A stretch of DNA of 64,000 nucleotides from Segetibacter koreensis DSM 18137 (GCF_000374045.1 NZ_KB893386.1:124001-188000), one strand, 5' to 3'; counted from the stretch's first letter, positions 7,694 through 17,700 are shown. Notes: a model not told the origin generated them from the letters alone. Numbers and translations: made by a program.

Positions 7694-8984
7694 AAATTTC
7701 TTTAAGATGATTGTTCTGTGGAATGTGAATTGTCACCGTAGTACCTTCATTAAGTTTACTTCTCAGTTCTATTCTTCCGTTCATTAATTCCAGGTATTTA
7801 CTTACAATGTGCAAACCCAAACCTGTTCCCTGTATATTACTTGCATTTTTGGCACGGAAGAAGCGCTCGAACAAATGTTGCTGGTCCTCTTGCGATATGC
7901 CAATGCCATTATCTATAACAGCAATAACCAAATTGTCATTTGTAAGATAGGCAGAAACGGTAATCGTCGAATTTTCGTTTGTAAATTTTATCGAATTTGA
8001 AATTAAATTTATTAAAACGTTTTTAAGTAAATTTCTATCAACCCAAACCGGTGTATTTATAGTATTATTAAAATGTATTTTTTGACCTGGTCTTAATAAT
8101 GCATCCATTTCCTGAAGTAAGGCATGTATGTCTTCCAGGAATGCACTGGTGCTGATCGTTTCCATTTTTGTCTGCACCAATCCCTCTTCCAGTTTACCAA
8201 GAGATAGAAAATCTTCAAGTATTCCCTTCATTACACCTACCGCTCCTTTTATGCGATGAATGTGTTTTTCAAACTTCTCGTTTGGGTTAGCCTGGTTGTA
8301 TTTTTCCATCAGGTAGGCTGACGAAAGAATAGTGCTTAAAGGAGTTCTGAATTCATGTGAAGCCATTGTAACAAACCTCGATTTCAACTCGCTCAGCTCT
8401 TTTTCATTTTCAAAAGCTTCGCTCAGTTCCTCTTTAGACTTCTCCAATTCGGCTAATGCTTCGCGCAGCATTTTTGTACGATCACTGACCTTCTGTTCCA
8501 ACTCACTATTCATACTTTTAATTTCACCAGTCACAATTTCAAGTTCCTGCTTTTGTTCTAAAACAACTTCTTCCTGCTTTTTTCTTACAGTTATATCAAC
8601 TACAAACGCAATTACAAAATTGTGACCATTAATAGTATAATTGCTGAGGCTTACCTCAACCGGAAAAGTGCTTCCATCTTTTTTCTGGCCAAAAAGATCT
8701 CTTCCATGGCCCATAGCCCTTACTTCCGGGCTGGAGTTGTAATCCTGGCGGTATTGTACATGTTTTTCGCGAGCCGAAGGCGGGATGAGCACTTCAACGG
8801 TCTTTTCAAGCACTTCATCCTTAGAAAATCCAAACTGTTTTTCTGCAAATTTGTTGAAATTTATAATTCTCCCTTCGCTGTTTGTTACTATAATACCTAT
8901 AGTAGCGTAATTGAATAGAGCTTCAAACTGCTCGATATTACTTACCTGTTTTTGCTCCCTACCTGCTATATTTACAGACATCAT
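7665..8984 (-). CDS. PAS-domain sensor histidine kinase, possible haem/oxygen sensor
   Basis: A 439-residue soluble kinase with no membrane helix. It has a PAS domain (about 15-132), a coiled coil rich in Glu/Lys (about 134-200), HisKA with phospho-acceptor His210 (SHEFRTPLS), then HATPase_c with the N box (NLISNSIKF), DNGIGI and GTGLGL. Aligned by eye with FixL, His75 (EKHVQY) falls on the haem-ligand His200 and Arg95 (GHGRDLFG) on the oxygen-sensing Arg220, and the following GQKKDGSTFP also matches. Many PAS domains keep these residues without haem, so oxygen sensing is a hypothesis. The start is ATGATG; no FNR-type box is visible upstream. Confidence 0.93.
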   Translation of the reverse strand: MMSVNIAGREQKQVSNIEQFEALFNYATIGIIVTNSEGRIINFNKFAEKQFGFSKDEVLEKTVEVLIPPSAREKHVQYRQDYNSSPEVRAMGHGRDLFGQKKDGSTFPVEVSLSNYTINGHNFVIAFVVDITVRKKQEEVVLEQKQELEIVTGEIKSMNSELEQKVSDRTKMLREALAELEKSKEELSEAFENEKELSELKSRFVTMASHEFRTPLSTILSSAYLMEKYNQANPNEKFEKHIHRIKGAVGVMKGILEDFLSLGKLEEGLVQTKMETISTSAFLEDIHALLQEMDALLRPGQKIHFNNTINTPVWVDRNLLKNVLINLISNSIKFTNENSTITVSAYLTNDNLVIAVIDNGIGISQEDQQHLFERFFRAKNASNIQGTGLGLHIVSKYLELMNGRIELRSKLNEGTTVTIHIPQNNHLKEIYEKNIDNRR

Positions 8985-9259
8985 TTATCGTTTACGTTTC
9001 ACAACTATTACTATTACTTAGGCCTTCTTTTTTCTGCTAAAAATTAAATTTTATAAAATTAAGCAAGTCTTTATCAATAACGGTTAGTCAAATATTATAA
9101 ATCGTATCCTAAATTGGTCTGGTACAATTTTTCTACATGCTAATAAGCAAGCTTCAGTATTTTTTAAAGAATATTGTTTTTTGGCAGCCAACAGGAGGAA
9201 AAATTTGCATCTTCTGTTGCCACGCTCGGTTCAAATAAAGGTTTCCATAGCAGCATTTC

Positions 9260-10141
9260 TCAGGCAGCCGATATAACTTCCGAACCGTCAATTTCTTTCC
9301 CGGGTTCTTCCTTAATCGTATCCTTTTTTTCAGGAAGTATTAGCAAAGGTACCGGTGTACGAAAAATCATGTTTTTTGTTACACTTTTTGTAAATAGCCG
9401 TTCAAACAATGTGTGTTCGTGGGGAATAACAGCTACCAAATCTACGGCATATTGTTTTACAAACGCAATCATAGCTTTAGCCACATTTCTTGCTTTTGGA
9501 AAAACATAAGAAGGATACAAGCTTGTTAGAAACCAAATTAATTTTTTTGACTTTATAACCCTTGATGCCACCTCATCCATAGAATTTTTAATCACTCTTA
9601 CAACAAAAAGCCTGGATTCAAATTTCTCTACGATCTTCTTCAAAGGCTCTAAAATCTGTATATCCGTATCATCGGTAATGTCGCTGGCAAGAGCAATTGT
9701 TTTTGGAATAGAAAATACAGCATCTGCCGGAACAACAATTAAGGGAACCTGGGAGTGTTTACACAAATCAGTAACAGCACTTCCAAAATATTTTCTTATT
9801 TCCTTTCCCCGTTCTTTCATTCCTACAATGATGTAAGAGGCTTTGTATTCCAGAGCGGCGGAAAGAATAGAACTACTGACAGGCCCCTGCCTGCTTTGGG
9901 TCTCTAATGCAATTGTTCTGCGCGGATCAATCGTTTCAGCCTCATCCAGCAATTGCTTGTAACTGTTTCTCTCCAGTTCTTTAGAAGTCAGATAAAGCGA
10001 ACTTTCAGGTAAAGCTGCTGGCATTGTGAAGGCGGTAAACAAAATAACTTTTGCCCTAATTAATCGTGCAAGTTCAAATCCGTAAATTGTCGCATTTCGC
10101 GCTGCAGAAGAAAAGTCCGTAGCAATAAGAATAGTTTTCAT
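9260..10141 (-). CDS. Tandem universal stress protein, type A
   Basis: A 293-residue protein with two UspA folds. The first begins MKTILIATDFSSAARN and ends in a nucleotide loop near residues 107-121 that departs from G2XG9XGS at one glycine (GMKERGKEIRKYFGS). The second ends HEHTLFERLFTKSVTKNMIF...PLLILPEK. It is a full-length paralogue of the protein at 61247, same length, which has the exact loop. UspA proteins bind ATP or other ligands and support survival in stasis, hypoxia and stress. Its FNR-type box at 10208 has a perfect -7 element at the far spacing. Confidence 0.9.
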   Translation of the reverse strand: MKTILIATDFSSAARNATIYGFELARLIRAKVILFTAFTMPAALPESSLYLTSKELERNSYKQLLDEAETIDPRRTIALETQSRQGPVSSSILSAALEYKASYIIVGMKERGKEIRKYFGSAVTDLCKHSQVPLIVVPADAVFSIPKTIALASDITDDTDIQILEPLKKIVEKFESRLFVVRVIKNSMDEVASRVIKSKKLIWFLTSLYPSYVFPKARNVAKAMIAFVKQYAVDLVAVIPHEHTLFERLFTKSVTKNMIFRTPVPLLILPEKKDTIKEEPGKEIDGSEVISAA

Positions 10142-10207
10142 TAAGACCTTTTTCTCAAAGCTAACTTTCAGGTATTTTGTTTAGTATGTCTTATAACAGG
10201 CTAACTA

Positions 10208-10221
10208 ATGATTTTAATCAC
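10208..10221 (-). promoter_or_regulatory. FNR-type operator of the type A uspA
   Basis: ATGATTTTAATCAC contains an exact TGAT-N4-ATCA. On the minus strand a perfect TAGCTTTG (10156-10163) starts 44 bp from its edge, 15 bp before the ATG at 10141. This far-spacing layout is identical to the two promoters around 61162. Confidence 0.75.
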
Positions 10222-10416
10222 TTTTTTATACAATGGTATTTTTTAGAAAGGCGCAGTTGTAAAAATCTAAATGGAAAATTTAATAAAACAACCAGGGTTT
10301 TCTTATTTCAAGTATTGATAAAGATCGATTTGGCAATTGCCTAGAAATAAAATTTTAGCATCAGGTATAAGATAAACGTGAATTGGTTTTTTAATGATTT
10401 CAGGAAAAGTGAGCTG

Positions 10417-11097
10417 TTATTGTTTAATAATCCTTCCGTCCTCCATTTCAATTATTCTGTTTGTATTTGCAGCAAAACCCTGGTCGTGGGTAACTATTAA
10501 TAAGCTTTGATTAAACTCAACAGATATCTCTTTAAATATCTCAAATACAATTTCGCTATTTTTTTTATCAAGGTTGCCTGTCGGCTCATCTCCCATAATT
10601 ATAAGTGGATCATTGATCAACGCCCGTGCAATGGCCACCCGCTGTTTCTCTCCACCCGAAAGCAGGTTTGCCTTTTTATTTGCCTGGCTATCTATTCCTA
10701 ACTTTTTCAACCGCTGCATTGCCCTTTCTTCCACCTCCTGCTCACTATATTTCTGCAGTTTAAGACCGGGTAACATCACATTTTTAAGTACCGTAAACTC
10801 ATTGATTAGGTAATGAAACTGGAAAACAAACCCGATTTTTTCATTTCTGATTTTTGCAAGTTGTGCTCCATTTTTTCTAACCATAGATTCATTGTCTATC
10901 AGTAGCTCACCTTCGTAATCAGTATCCATTGTTGATAAAATATATAGCAACGTAGACTTGCCGCAGCCAGACTTTCCCACCACCGACACAAACTCTCCCT
11001 TTCTTATTGAAAAAGTTATATTCTGCAGAACCTGTACTGTTACAGGATCGCGAAAGCTTTTACCAATGTTCTTTGCTTCGAGAATTGTGTCGTTCAT
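10417..11097 (-). CDS. ABC transporter ATPase, MacB/LolD type
   Basis: A 226-residue ATPase with Walker [10 protein letters not shown], the Q-loop in GFVFQFHYL, signature LSGGEKQR, and Walker [14 protein letters not shown], followed by the switch histidine in VTHD. The [15 protein letters not shown] and EPTGNLD combination is typical of the MacB/LolD/FtsE group, which drive mechanotransmission rather than classic transport. It is the last gene of a three-gene operon, starting one base after the permease stop. With the permease and the adaptor it should form a tripartite exporter. Confidence 0.92.
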   Translation of the reverse strand: MNDTILEAKNIGKSFRDPVTVQVLQNITFSIRKGEFVSVVGKSGCGKSTLLYILSTMDTDYEGELLIDNESMVRKNGAQLAKIRNEKIGFVFQFHYLINEFTVLKNVMLPGLKLQKYSEQEVEERAMQRLKKLGIDSQANKKANLLSGGEKQRVAIARALINDPLIIMGDEPTGNLDKKNSEIVFEIFKEISVEFNQSLLIVTHDQGFAANTNRIIEMEDGRIIKQ

Positions 11098-11098
11098 A

Positions 11099-12358
11099 CT
11101 ACTTTCCTCTTATAATAATTACCGGGTCTACCTTGCTTGCCCTGCGTGCCGGAAATAATCCTGCTAAATAAGTAGTGAACAATGAAAATGCAATGGCTAT
11201 AAAATAATAAACAGGATTGTAATTTACAGGGTATGTTTTCACTGCCGGCAGGCCACTCATATTAAAAGGAATATTGTCAACGCCAACCGATAACAGGTAT
11301 CCAAAAAAAAGACCGGCCAAACCTCCAAAAAGCCCAATACTAAGCGCAATGGTTATAAATACCAGGTTAACATCTTTGCCTGAAAAACCGGTAGCTTTTA
11401 AAATAGCTATGGTATCCATTTTTTCATAGATCATCATGTTGAGAATATTATAAATACCAAAGCCTGCTACAATTAAAAGAGTTATACCGACCACATAAGA
11501 AATTAATGTTCTTACTGAGCTGCCTGTTTCAAACTGTGAGTTAGCCGTCTGGATATCTTCGGCATCAGTATCAAACAATGCGACATACTCTTTAGCTACC
11601 GCTGGAGCCTGGGTTATATCCTTTAGATTAATCTGGATATCGGTTATATAACTATTGGTTTTCCCGAGCAACTTTTGTGCAGTGGCAATAGACGTGTAGC
11701 TTTGAACTTTGTCTATATCCAAAATTCCCGATTGAAAAAATCCCACAACCTTTAGTGACATGCGGTCGCCTTTTGATGAAGTCACCTGTACAACATCTCC
11801 AATGTCGGCAAGTAACTTTTGGGCTATTGCTTTTCCTAAAATAATACTGTTACTTACATTGTTAAGATCTGTGGCCCGGCCGGCAGTGATATAATCATTA
11901 AAATGATACCATTTGCTTTCTCCCGCTACGTCTATACCGTCTATAAGACCGGAAAAATCAATTGAGCCATCATTGTAAAAAACCTGTGTTTTTATTTTAG
12001 GCACAAACCCAAGAACACGATTGTCTGCTTTTATGGCTTGAATAATTGTTGCGCTGTTATGAATCTCAGACCTGCTCTGCGCGGATTTTACGGACTGAAT
12101 AAAATTGTGAAAATGTTTATATTCTTTAGCAGTATTTATGGGCTGATTTTTATTTGGCTCTACGTCGTTAAACAACCTTACATGCGGCAATCTGTTTAAA
12201 ATCAAACCGTCGAGCAGTTTATTTAAACCTGTCATAAAACCAAGCATGGCGATAAACATGGTAATACTAAAAGTTACCCCTATTGCAGCTACCAGTGTCT
12301 GCCTCCACCGTGCGAGTAACAGTGCTCTCGCTATTCCTGCTATTAGTTTGTAATTCAT
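11099..12358 (-). CDS. ABC transporter permease, MacB/FtsX type
   Basis: A 419-residue permease with one N-terminal helix (about 22-45), a large periplasmic domain (about 50-275), and three C-terminal helices (about 285-305, 330-355, 385-405), the MacB/LolC topology. It ends in LFPARRASKVDPVIIIRGK, the standard C-terminal motif of the family. Its ATG overlaps the adaptor stop by 4 bp, so the genes are coupled. The substrate is unknown; lipids, peptides or an outer membrane precursor are possible. Confidence 0.9.
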   Translation of the reverse strand: MNYKLIAGIARALLLARWRQTLVAAIGVTFSITMFIAMLGFMTGLNKLLDGLILNRLPHVRLFNDVEPNKNQPINTAKEYKHFHNFIQSVKSAQSRSEIHNSATIIQAIKADNRVLGFVPKIKTQVFYNDGSIDFSGLIDGIDVAGESKWYHFNDYITAGRATDLNNVSNSIILGKAIAQKLLADIGDVVQVTSSKGDRMSLKVVGFFQSGILDIDKVQSYTSIATAQKLLGKTNSYITDIQINLKDITQAPAVAKEYVALFDTDAEDIQTANSQFETGSSVRTLISYVVGITLLIVAGFGIYNILNMMIYEKMDTIAILKATGFSGKDVNLVFITIALSIGLFGGLAGLFFGYLLSVGVDNIPFNMSGLPAVKTYPVNYNPVYYFIAIAFSLFTTYLAGLFPARRASKVDPVIIIRGK

Positions 12359-13431
12359 GGCTTACGTATAATATCGGCTGCAGTGAGTCCACTTAGTATT
12401 TCTACTTTCTGATAATCTTTTAACCCCGTAACAACTTTTCTTCTTTGCTTATCATTTGTAATTACGTAATCATCGTCTGTTACATAATCTCTTGGAATGG
12501 TTAAAGCTTTTTCTTTTGTTTGAATAACTATATTAGCCTCTGCAGTCAAATTAGGATAGAGTACAGGAGGCTTTGATATGAACCCCGCTTCTATGGTAAA
12601 AGACCTCGTTCTGTCATTCATGATCGGGTCAATTTTCTGAACCATGGCTTCAAAAACTTTTCCTTTATAACTGTCCATGCTTACCATGATTTTTTGCCCG
12701 ATTCTTATTTTCGCTATATCAAATTCATCTATCTGCAATTCAAGAATAAAATTGGCGGCATCTCCAATAACAGCTACCGGTGATTGAGGAGTTACAATCT
12801 CCCCCTGTTCTTTCAAAATGCTGTAAACCCGTCCGTTTACCTCGCTTCGGATTGTATAATCTTTGGCCAGCGTACTAGTTATCTCCAAATTTTTCTTTGA
12901 TTGTGATGACGAAAAATTCAATTGTTTTTTTAAATCATTATATCTCAGAACCGACGACTCAAGAGCCGTTTTTGAATTTATATAGGCAAGTTCTCTTTGT
13001 TCCAAATCTATTTTTGTCCCTATTTGCTGAGACCAAAGATTTCGTTGCCTCACCATCAGCAATGAATCATTCATCAATTTTGACCTCGCCAGGTCAATGT
13101 TTATTTTAAGTTCATTTAACTTGTCACGGTTAGTGTTTATATCAGAATATTCTGCGGCCAGCTTTGCATTTTCTACATTTAGCTTAGATGCTTCATTTAC
13201 AAGTACAATTAATGGCTCGCCTTTTTTTACCACATCGCCTTCCTTCACTACTATTTTTTGTATTAATCCACTTACGGTTGAAAATACCTCATACTGGTTT
13301 TTGCTTTTTACTATACCAGACGCGTATACTGACTCTGTAATGCTTTCAACAAGCGGCTGTACTTTTTCCACCCTCTCTTTGCACGCAGCAAAATATGACA
13401 GGAAAAGTACCAGGTAAAAAATAAATTTCAT
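12355..13431 (-). CDS. Membrane fusion protein (HlyD/MacA-type efflux adaptor)
   Basis: A 358-residue periplasmic adaptor. A signal sequence is followed by a possible lipoprotein cysteine (FAAC, about residue 17). A split lipoyl domain begins at VFSTVSGLIQKIVVKEGDVVKKGEPL and closes with RSEVNGRVYSILKEQGEIVTPQSP. Between them lies an alpha-helical hairpin (about 90-185). A beta-barrel and membrane-proximal part follow. It is the first gene of the operon with the permease and ATPase. No outer membrane TolC partner is adjacent. The FNR-type site at 13499 is 68 bp upstream. Confidence 0.9.
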   Translation of the reverse strand: MKFIFYLVLFLSYFAACKERVEKVQPLVESITESVYASGIVKSKNQYEVFSTVSGLIQKIVVKEGDVVKKGEPLIVLVNEASKLNVENAKLAAEYSDINTNRDKLNELKINIDLARSKLMNDSLLMVRQRNLWSQQIGTKIDLEQRELAYINSKTALESSVLRYNDLKKQLNFSSSQSKKNLEITSTLAKDYTIRSEVNGRVYSILKEQGEIVTPQSPVAVIGDAANFILELQIDEFDIAKIRIGQKIMVSMDSYKGKVFEAMVQKIDPIMNDRTRSFTIEAGFISKPPVLYPNLTAEANIVIQTKEKALTIPRDYVTDDDYVITNDKQRRKVVTGLKDYQKVEILSGLTAADIIRKP

Positions 13432-13498
13432 TGTATAATTAGATTTCTAAATTACCATCAGGAAAATAATAGCAGCTTGTTTACAGCTACATGCACTA

Positions 13499-13512
13499 AT
13501 GATTTTGATCAT
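13499..13512 (-). promoter_or_regulatory. FNR-type operator of the MacAB-like operon
   Basis: ATGATTTTGATCAT holds an exact TGAT-N4-ATCA with outer A/T pair. On the minus strand TAATTTAG (13447-13454), one mismatch to TAnnTTTG, starts 44 bp from the box edge, the far spacing. The only gene that can be served is the exporter operon, starting at 13431. Confidence 0.65.
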
Positions 13513-13666
13513 GGTTTATTTAAAATCTTTTATCTATTTCAATGCCTGATCGCATTTTAAAACAAGATTATCACGATGAAGTTTTAGAATTGAATATAGC
13601 AGAATGAAAGGATACAATATAATTAGTGCCAGTGGGCATAAAGAAATTTGAGCTTTCGCTTTATTA

Positions 13667-16231
13667 TCACTTTTCTAACTTTCGCCTGATCCACTTTTCT
13701 ATTTCTACTGCGTGAAATACTATAGCGGAAGCAACAACACAGATAAATAATTCGACCAGGCTTAAGGGTTGTGTTTTAAAAAGCTGGTTAGCATAAGGCA
13801 AATAAATAACTGTTAACTGAAGTATGAATGTTAGCAATACGGCACCTAACAGTGGCAAATTTGAAAACAATCCTTGTCGAAGCAGAAACTCCTTCTCACT
13901 TCTTATTGCGAGCACATGGCCCAGTTGAGAAAGTGATAAAACAGTGAACACCATTGTTTGCCAATGAACATCATTGTTATGTAAAGCCCAGGCCTGAACT
14001 CCTAATGTTACACCGGCCATTAATAAACCCACCCACACAATATGTAAACCTATGCCTCCTGCAAAAAGGCTTTCATTGGCAGCACGTGGCGGCCTGTTCA
14101 TTACATCTTTTTCTGCTTTTTCACTCGATAAGGCTAAACCCGGAAGTCCATCAGTAACCAGGTTTATCCAAAGAATATGTATGGGCAATAACGGGATAGG
14201 CAAACCAATAATTGGTGCAAGGAAAATCGTCCATATTTCTGCACCGTTGCAGGTCATAATATATTTCACAAATTTCCTGATGTTATCATAAATACGCCTG
14301 CCTTCTTTTACTGCCTTTACGATAGTGGCAAAATTGTCGTCGAGCAAAATCATGTGGGCTGCTTCTTTACTCACGTCGGTACCATTGATACCCATTGCGA
14401 CACCTATGTTGGCTGACTTTAATGAAGGAGCATCATTTACACCATCGCCAGTCATTGACACGAAATGATTTTTATGCTGTAGTGCTTTTACAATATTTAA
14501 TTTCTGCTCTGGTGATACACGGGCATATACTCTTATTCTTTCGACTTTCTCTTCAAATTCTTCATTTGATAATGCCTGTAATTCGCTTCCTGTAATTACC
14601 AAATCATGTTCGGAGAGTATTCCGATTTGTCTCGCCACTGCTGATGCCGTTGCGGGGTGGTCACCCGTTATCATCACTACATGAATACCTGCAGCTTTAC
14701 ACTCTTCAATTGCCAGTCTTACCTCTTCCCTTGGTGGGTCGATCATACCAACGATTCCGGCAAATGTCAGGTCTTTTTCAATACTGTTATAGGAGAATGA
14801 TTCGGGCAACCGGTCTGATATTTTATAAGCATAAGCCAATACCCTCATCCCGTTTGCAGCAATAACATGAGCTTTATCTAAAATTGAATTAACATTGCCT
14901 GTATCTGACAGAGTTGTAACAATAGACTCGACGGCCCCTTTTGACACAATAAGAAATTTATTATTAAAACGATGAATAGTGGACATGCATTTACGGTCGG
15001 AGTCGAAGGGTAATTCTGCCACCCGCGGAAATTGTTGTTCCAACTCATTTAATTCATGAAAGGAGTGCTGTAAGCCGAAATAATCGACAACCGCCGTTTC
15101 TGTAGGGTCACCCAATAAGGTGTTTATTTCTGTTTTCTTTACGTCGTGGTTAAGAGCAATTGCACAGTCGAGCGGTGAAATATTTTTATAAAACACGGGA
15201 GCTCCGGAAGCTTCCGCTTGCACTACTTTCATTTTATTTTCGGTAAGGGTACCGGTTTTATCAGAACAAATAAAAGTAACTGAACCTAACGTTTCAACAG
15301 CAGGCAATTTTCGTATAAGCGCATTTTTCTTTACCAGCCGTCTCGCTCCTTTTGCAAGAGCAATAGTTATAAGAGCAGGCAAAGCCTCAGGTATCGCCGC
15401 GACTGCTAATGAAATAGAAAGTAACAGCATTTTTATCGGCTCCTCGCCCCGCAACAATCCTACTGCAAAAAGTAAAATACATATAAAAAGGATGAGGTAA
15501 GAAAGTCTTTTCCCAAAATCTCCCATTCTTTTTTGCAAAGGAGTAACGGCCTCATCTTGCTGTAACATGCGGGCAATAAGACCTATTTCCGTATTCATGC
15601 CTGGCGCCACTACAATGCCTCTTGCCCTGCCATTAGTTACCAGCGTACTTTTGTAAGCCATATTTAACCTGTCACCAATAGGAAGGTCTTTTCCTTCTAA
15701 TATTTGTTCCGCTTTATCTGCAGGAACCGATTCTCCTGTAAGTGCAGACTCATCAATTCGGAGACTATGCGTTTCTATCAACCGCAGATCTGCCGGCACG
15801 GCGTTGCCAGCCTCTAAAAGAACAATGTCGCCGGGAACAAGCTGTGCTGATGGAATGGTAGCAGGATGACCATTGCGTAAGACATGTGCCTGGATGGCTG
15901 CCATTTTCTTTAGAGCTTCCATTGCTTTTTCCGCCCTGTATTCCTGTACAAAGCCGACTACTGCATTTAGCAATACAATCACCAGAATAATTATTGTATC
16001 GGTTACATCGCCGGCAATACCTGAAATGATAGCAGCTGCGATTAATACCAATATCATGAAGTCTTTAAACTGGTTAATAAATAGCAGCCATGCAGGTTTT
16101 TTCTTTTTTTCCTCTAATTCATTTGCACCAAATTCTAAAAGCCTTTCTTCAGCAGTTTCAGTAGATAAACCCGAAACAGAAGAATTTGTAAGCTCAAAAA
16201 CTTTATTGATATCGAGCAGATGGAAGTTCAT
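13667..16231 (-). CDS. P2A-type Ca2+-transporting ATPase
   Basis: An 854-residue P-type ATPase that should pump Ca2+ out of the cell. It has the actuator motif TGES, the phosphorylation site CSDKTGTLT, and the hinge motif MTGDGVNDAP. Calcium-site residues known from SERCA are kept: PEALP in helix M4 (Glu309 equivalent), NGAE in M5 (Asn768, Glu771) and NLVTDG in M6 (Asn796, Thr799, Asp800). About ten helices, with the last four at the C-terminus. It stands alone and carries an FNR-type box 54 bp upstream with near-spaced -7 TATCTTTA. The mycobacterial hypoxia regulon also contains a P-type ATPase (CtpF). Confidence 0.92.
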   Translation of the reverse strand: MNFHLLDINKVFELTNSSVSGLSTETAEERLLEFGANELEEKKKKPAWLLFINQFKDFMILVLIAAAIISGIAGDVTDTIIILVIVLLNAVVGFVQEYRAEKAMEALKKMAAIQAHVLRNGHPATIPSAQLVPGDIVLLEAGNAVPADLRLIETHSLRIDESALTGESVPADKAEQILEGKDLPIGDRLNMAYKSTLVTNGRARGIVVAPGMNTEIGLIARMLQQDEAVTPLQKRMGDFGKRLSYLILFICILLFAVGLLRGEEPIKMLLLSISLAVAAIPEALPALITIALAKGARRLVKKNALIRKLPAVETLGSVTFICSDKTGTLTENKMKVVQAEASGAPVFYKNISPLDCAIALNHDVKKTEINTLLGDPTETAVVDYFGLQHSFHELNELEQQFPRVAELPFDSDRKCMSTIHRFNNKFLIVSKGAVESIVTTLSDTGNVNSILDKAHVIAANGMRVLAYAYKISDRLPESFSYNSIEKDLTFAGIVGMIDPPREEVRLAIEECKAAGIHVVMITGDHPATASAVARQIGILSEHDLVITGSELQALSNEEFEEKVERIRVYARVSPEQKLNIVKALQHKNHFVSMTGDGVNDAPSLKSANIGVAMGINGTDVSKEAAHMILLDDNFATIVKAVKEGRRIYDNIRKFVKYIMTCNGAEIWTIFLAPIIGLPIPLLPIHILWINLVTDGLPGLALSSEKAEKDVMNRPPRAANESLFAGGIGLHIVWVGLLMAGVTLGVQAWALHNNDVHWQTMVFTVLSLSQLGHVLAIRSEKEFLLRQGLFSNLPLLGAVLLTFILQLTVIYLPYANQLFKTQPLSLVELFICVVASAIVFHAVEIEKWIRRKLEK

Positions 16232-16284
16232 AAAATTTTAAAAAGGTCTTTTTTTAAAGATATATTTTTAAGCCCTTTAAAAGA

Positions 16285-16298
16285 ATGACAGGAGTCAC
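16285..16298 (-). promoter_or_regulatory. FNR-type operator (TGAC variant) of the Ca2+-ATPase
   Basis: ATGACAGGAGTCAC contains TGAC-N4-GTCA. On the minus strand TATCTTTA (16255-16262), one mismatch to TAnnTTTG, starts exactly 22 bp from the box edge, the near spacing. No matching element is found toward the MFS gene on the other side. Confidence 0.65.
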
Positions 16299-16512
16299 TA
16301 AAGCTTATGAGAAATAATATTGAAAAATAATGAACCAATACTTTCTTAAACAATTATCACTTTCAAAAGTTTTTCAGCCTTTTTGACAAAAAAACAAATT
16401 ATTGGCTGTGTGAATCGAATAACAGTTACCGGACGAATGAATCGAATAAATAAATTGAATTATCTTGTTACCGTTTTTTCCGGTGTTCTCACTTTAATAA
16501 CTAATACAATTT

Positions 16513-17700
16513 TTGAAATATATTACCCGCACAATTCTTGTATTATCAGTTGTCAGTTTGTTTACAGATGTGGCCAGCGAAATGCTTTACCCTGTAATGC
16601 CTGTATATTTACAAACCATCGGATTTTCGGTTGCACTTATAGGATTGCTGGAAGGGCTGGCAGAAGCGACTGCAGGTTTAAGCAAGGGATATTTTGGTAA
16701 GATGTCTGACAATATGGGACGTAGAGTTCCATTCGTTCGGGCAGGGTATGCGTTAAGCTGCATATCGAAACCTATGTTGGCAGTTTACACTTTTCCTTTG
16801 TGGGTATTTTTTGCAAGAACACTTGACCGATGTGGCAAAGGATTGCGTACAGGTGCAAGAGATGCTATACTTTCTGATGAAGCAACACCGGAAACCAAAG
16901 GAAAGGTTTTTGGCTTCCACCGGGCAATGGACACATTAGGCGCAGTAGTAGGACCGTCTTTAGCTTTGCTCTATCTCTATTTTTATCCGCTTCAATATAA
17001 AACATTATTTTTTATCGCATTTTTTCCAGGACTTGCTGCCGTATTCGCATCGCTGTTTCTTAAAGAAAAAATAAAAGAACCCCCTCCTAAAACTTCTGCA
17101 TCACTTTTTGCTTTTATGAATTATTGGAAGGAAAGTCCTTCTCTTTATAGAAAAGTTGTAACGGGACTGCTGGTTTTTACACTTTTTAATAGTTCTGACG
17201 TATTTCTTTTGCTAAGGGCAAAGCAATCCGGATTGAGTGATACATTGGTTATCGGAGTATACATATTTTACAATCTTGTGTACGCCTTGTTTTCACTTCC
17301 GGTTGGCATCGTTGCAGACAAAATAGGCTTAAAGACAATTTTCATAACCGGCCTTTGTTTGTTTGCCGCTGTATACTTTGGTATGTCTTTAAATGCCGGT
17401 ATTTATATTTATATCTTTCTGTTTTTTCTATATGGACTATATGCGGCTTCTACCGAGGGTATTTCAAAAGCATGGATAAGCAATATAACAGACCGGAAAG
17501 ATACTGCAACCGCTATAGGTCTCTTTGCCGGATTCCAAAGCATATGTGCCCTGTTTGCAAGTTCATTAGCAGGAATTATCTGGTATACATGGGGAGCTTC
17601 CACAACTTTTATTACAACGTCTGCTATAACGGTTGTAGTTATTCTTTACTTCTTGTTTGCGGTTCCTCAGCCGGCCATTAACAAAAGTAGTAACTCCTGA
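16513..17700 (+). CDS. MFS transporter
   Basis: A 395-residue major facilitator with 12 predicted helices. The cytoplasmic loop after helix 2 has the MFS signature in degenerate form (GYFGKMSDNMGRR), and after helix 4 comes RTLDRCGKGLRTGARDAILSDEATPETKGKVFGFHRAMD, typical of a broad bacterial MFS subfamily of unknown substrate. The start is TTG at 16513; the only in-frame alternatives before a stop at 16498 are near it, and the next ATG (codon 24) would remove half of helix 1. No FNR-type promoter was found for it. Confidence 0.85.
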   Translation: MKYITRTILVLSVVSLFTDVASEMLYPVMPVYLQTIGFSVALIGLLEGLAEATAGLSKGYFGKMSDNMGRRVPFVRAGYALSCISKPMLAVYTFPLWVFFARTLDRCGKGLRTGARDAILSDEATPETKGKVFGFHRAMDTLGAVVGPSLALLYLYFYPLQYKTLFFIAFFPGLAAVFASLFLKEKIKEPPPKTSASLFAFMNYWKESPSLYRKVVTGLLVFTLFNSSDVFLLLRAKQSGLSDTLVIGVYIFYNLVYALFSLPVGIVADKIGLKTIFITGLCLFAAVYFGMSLNAGIYIYIFLFFLYGLYAASTEGISKAWISNITDRKDTATAIGLFAGFQSICALFASSLAGIIWYTWGASTTFITTSAITVVVILYFLFAVPQPAINKSSNS

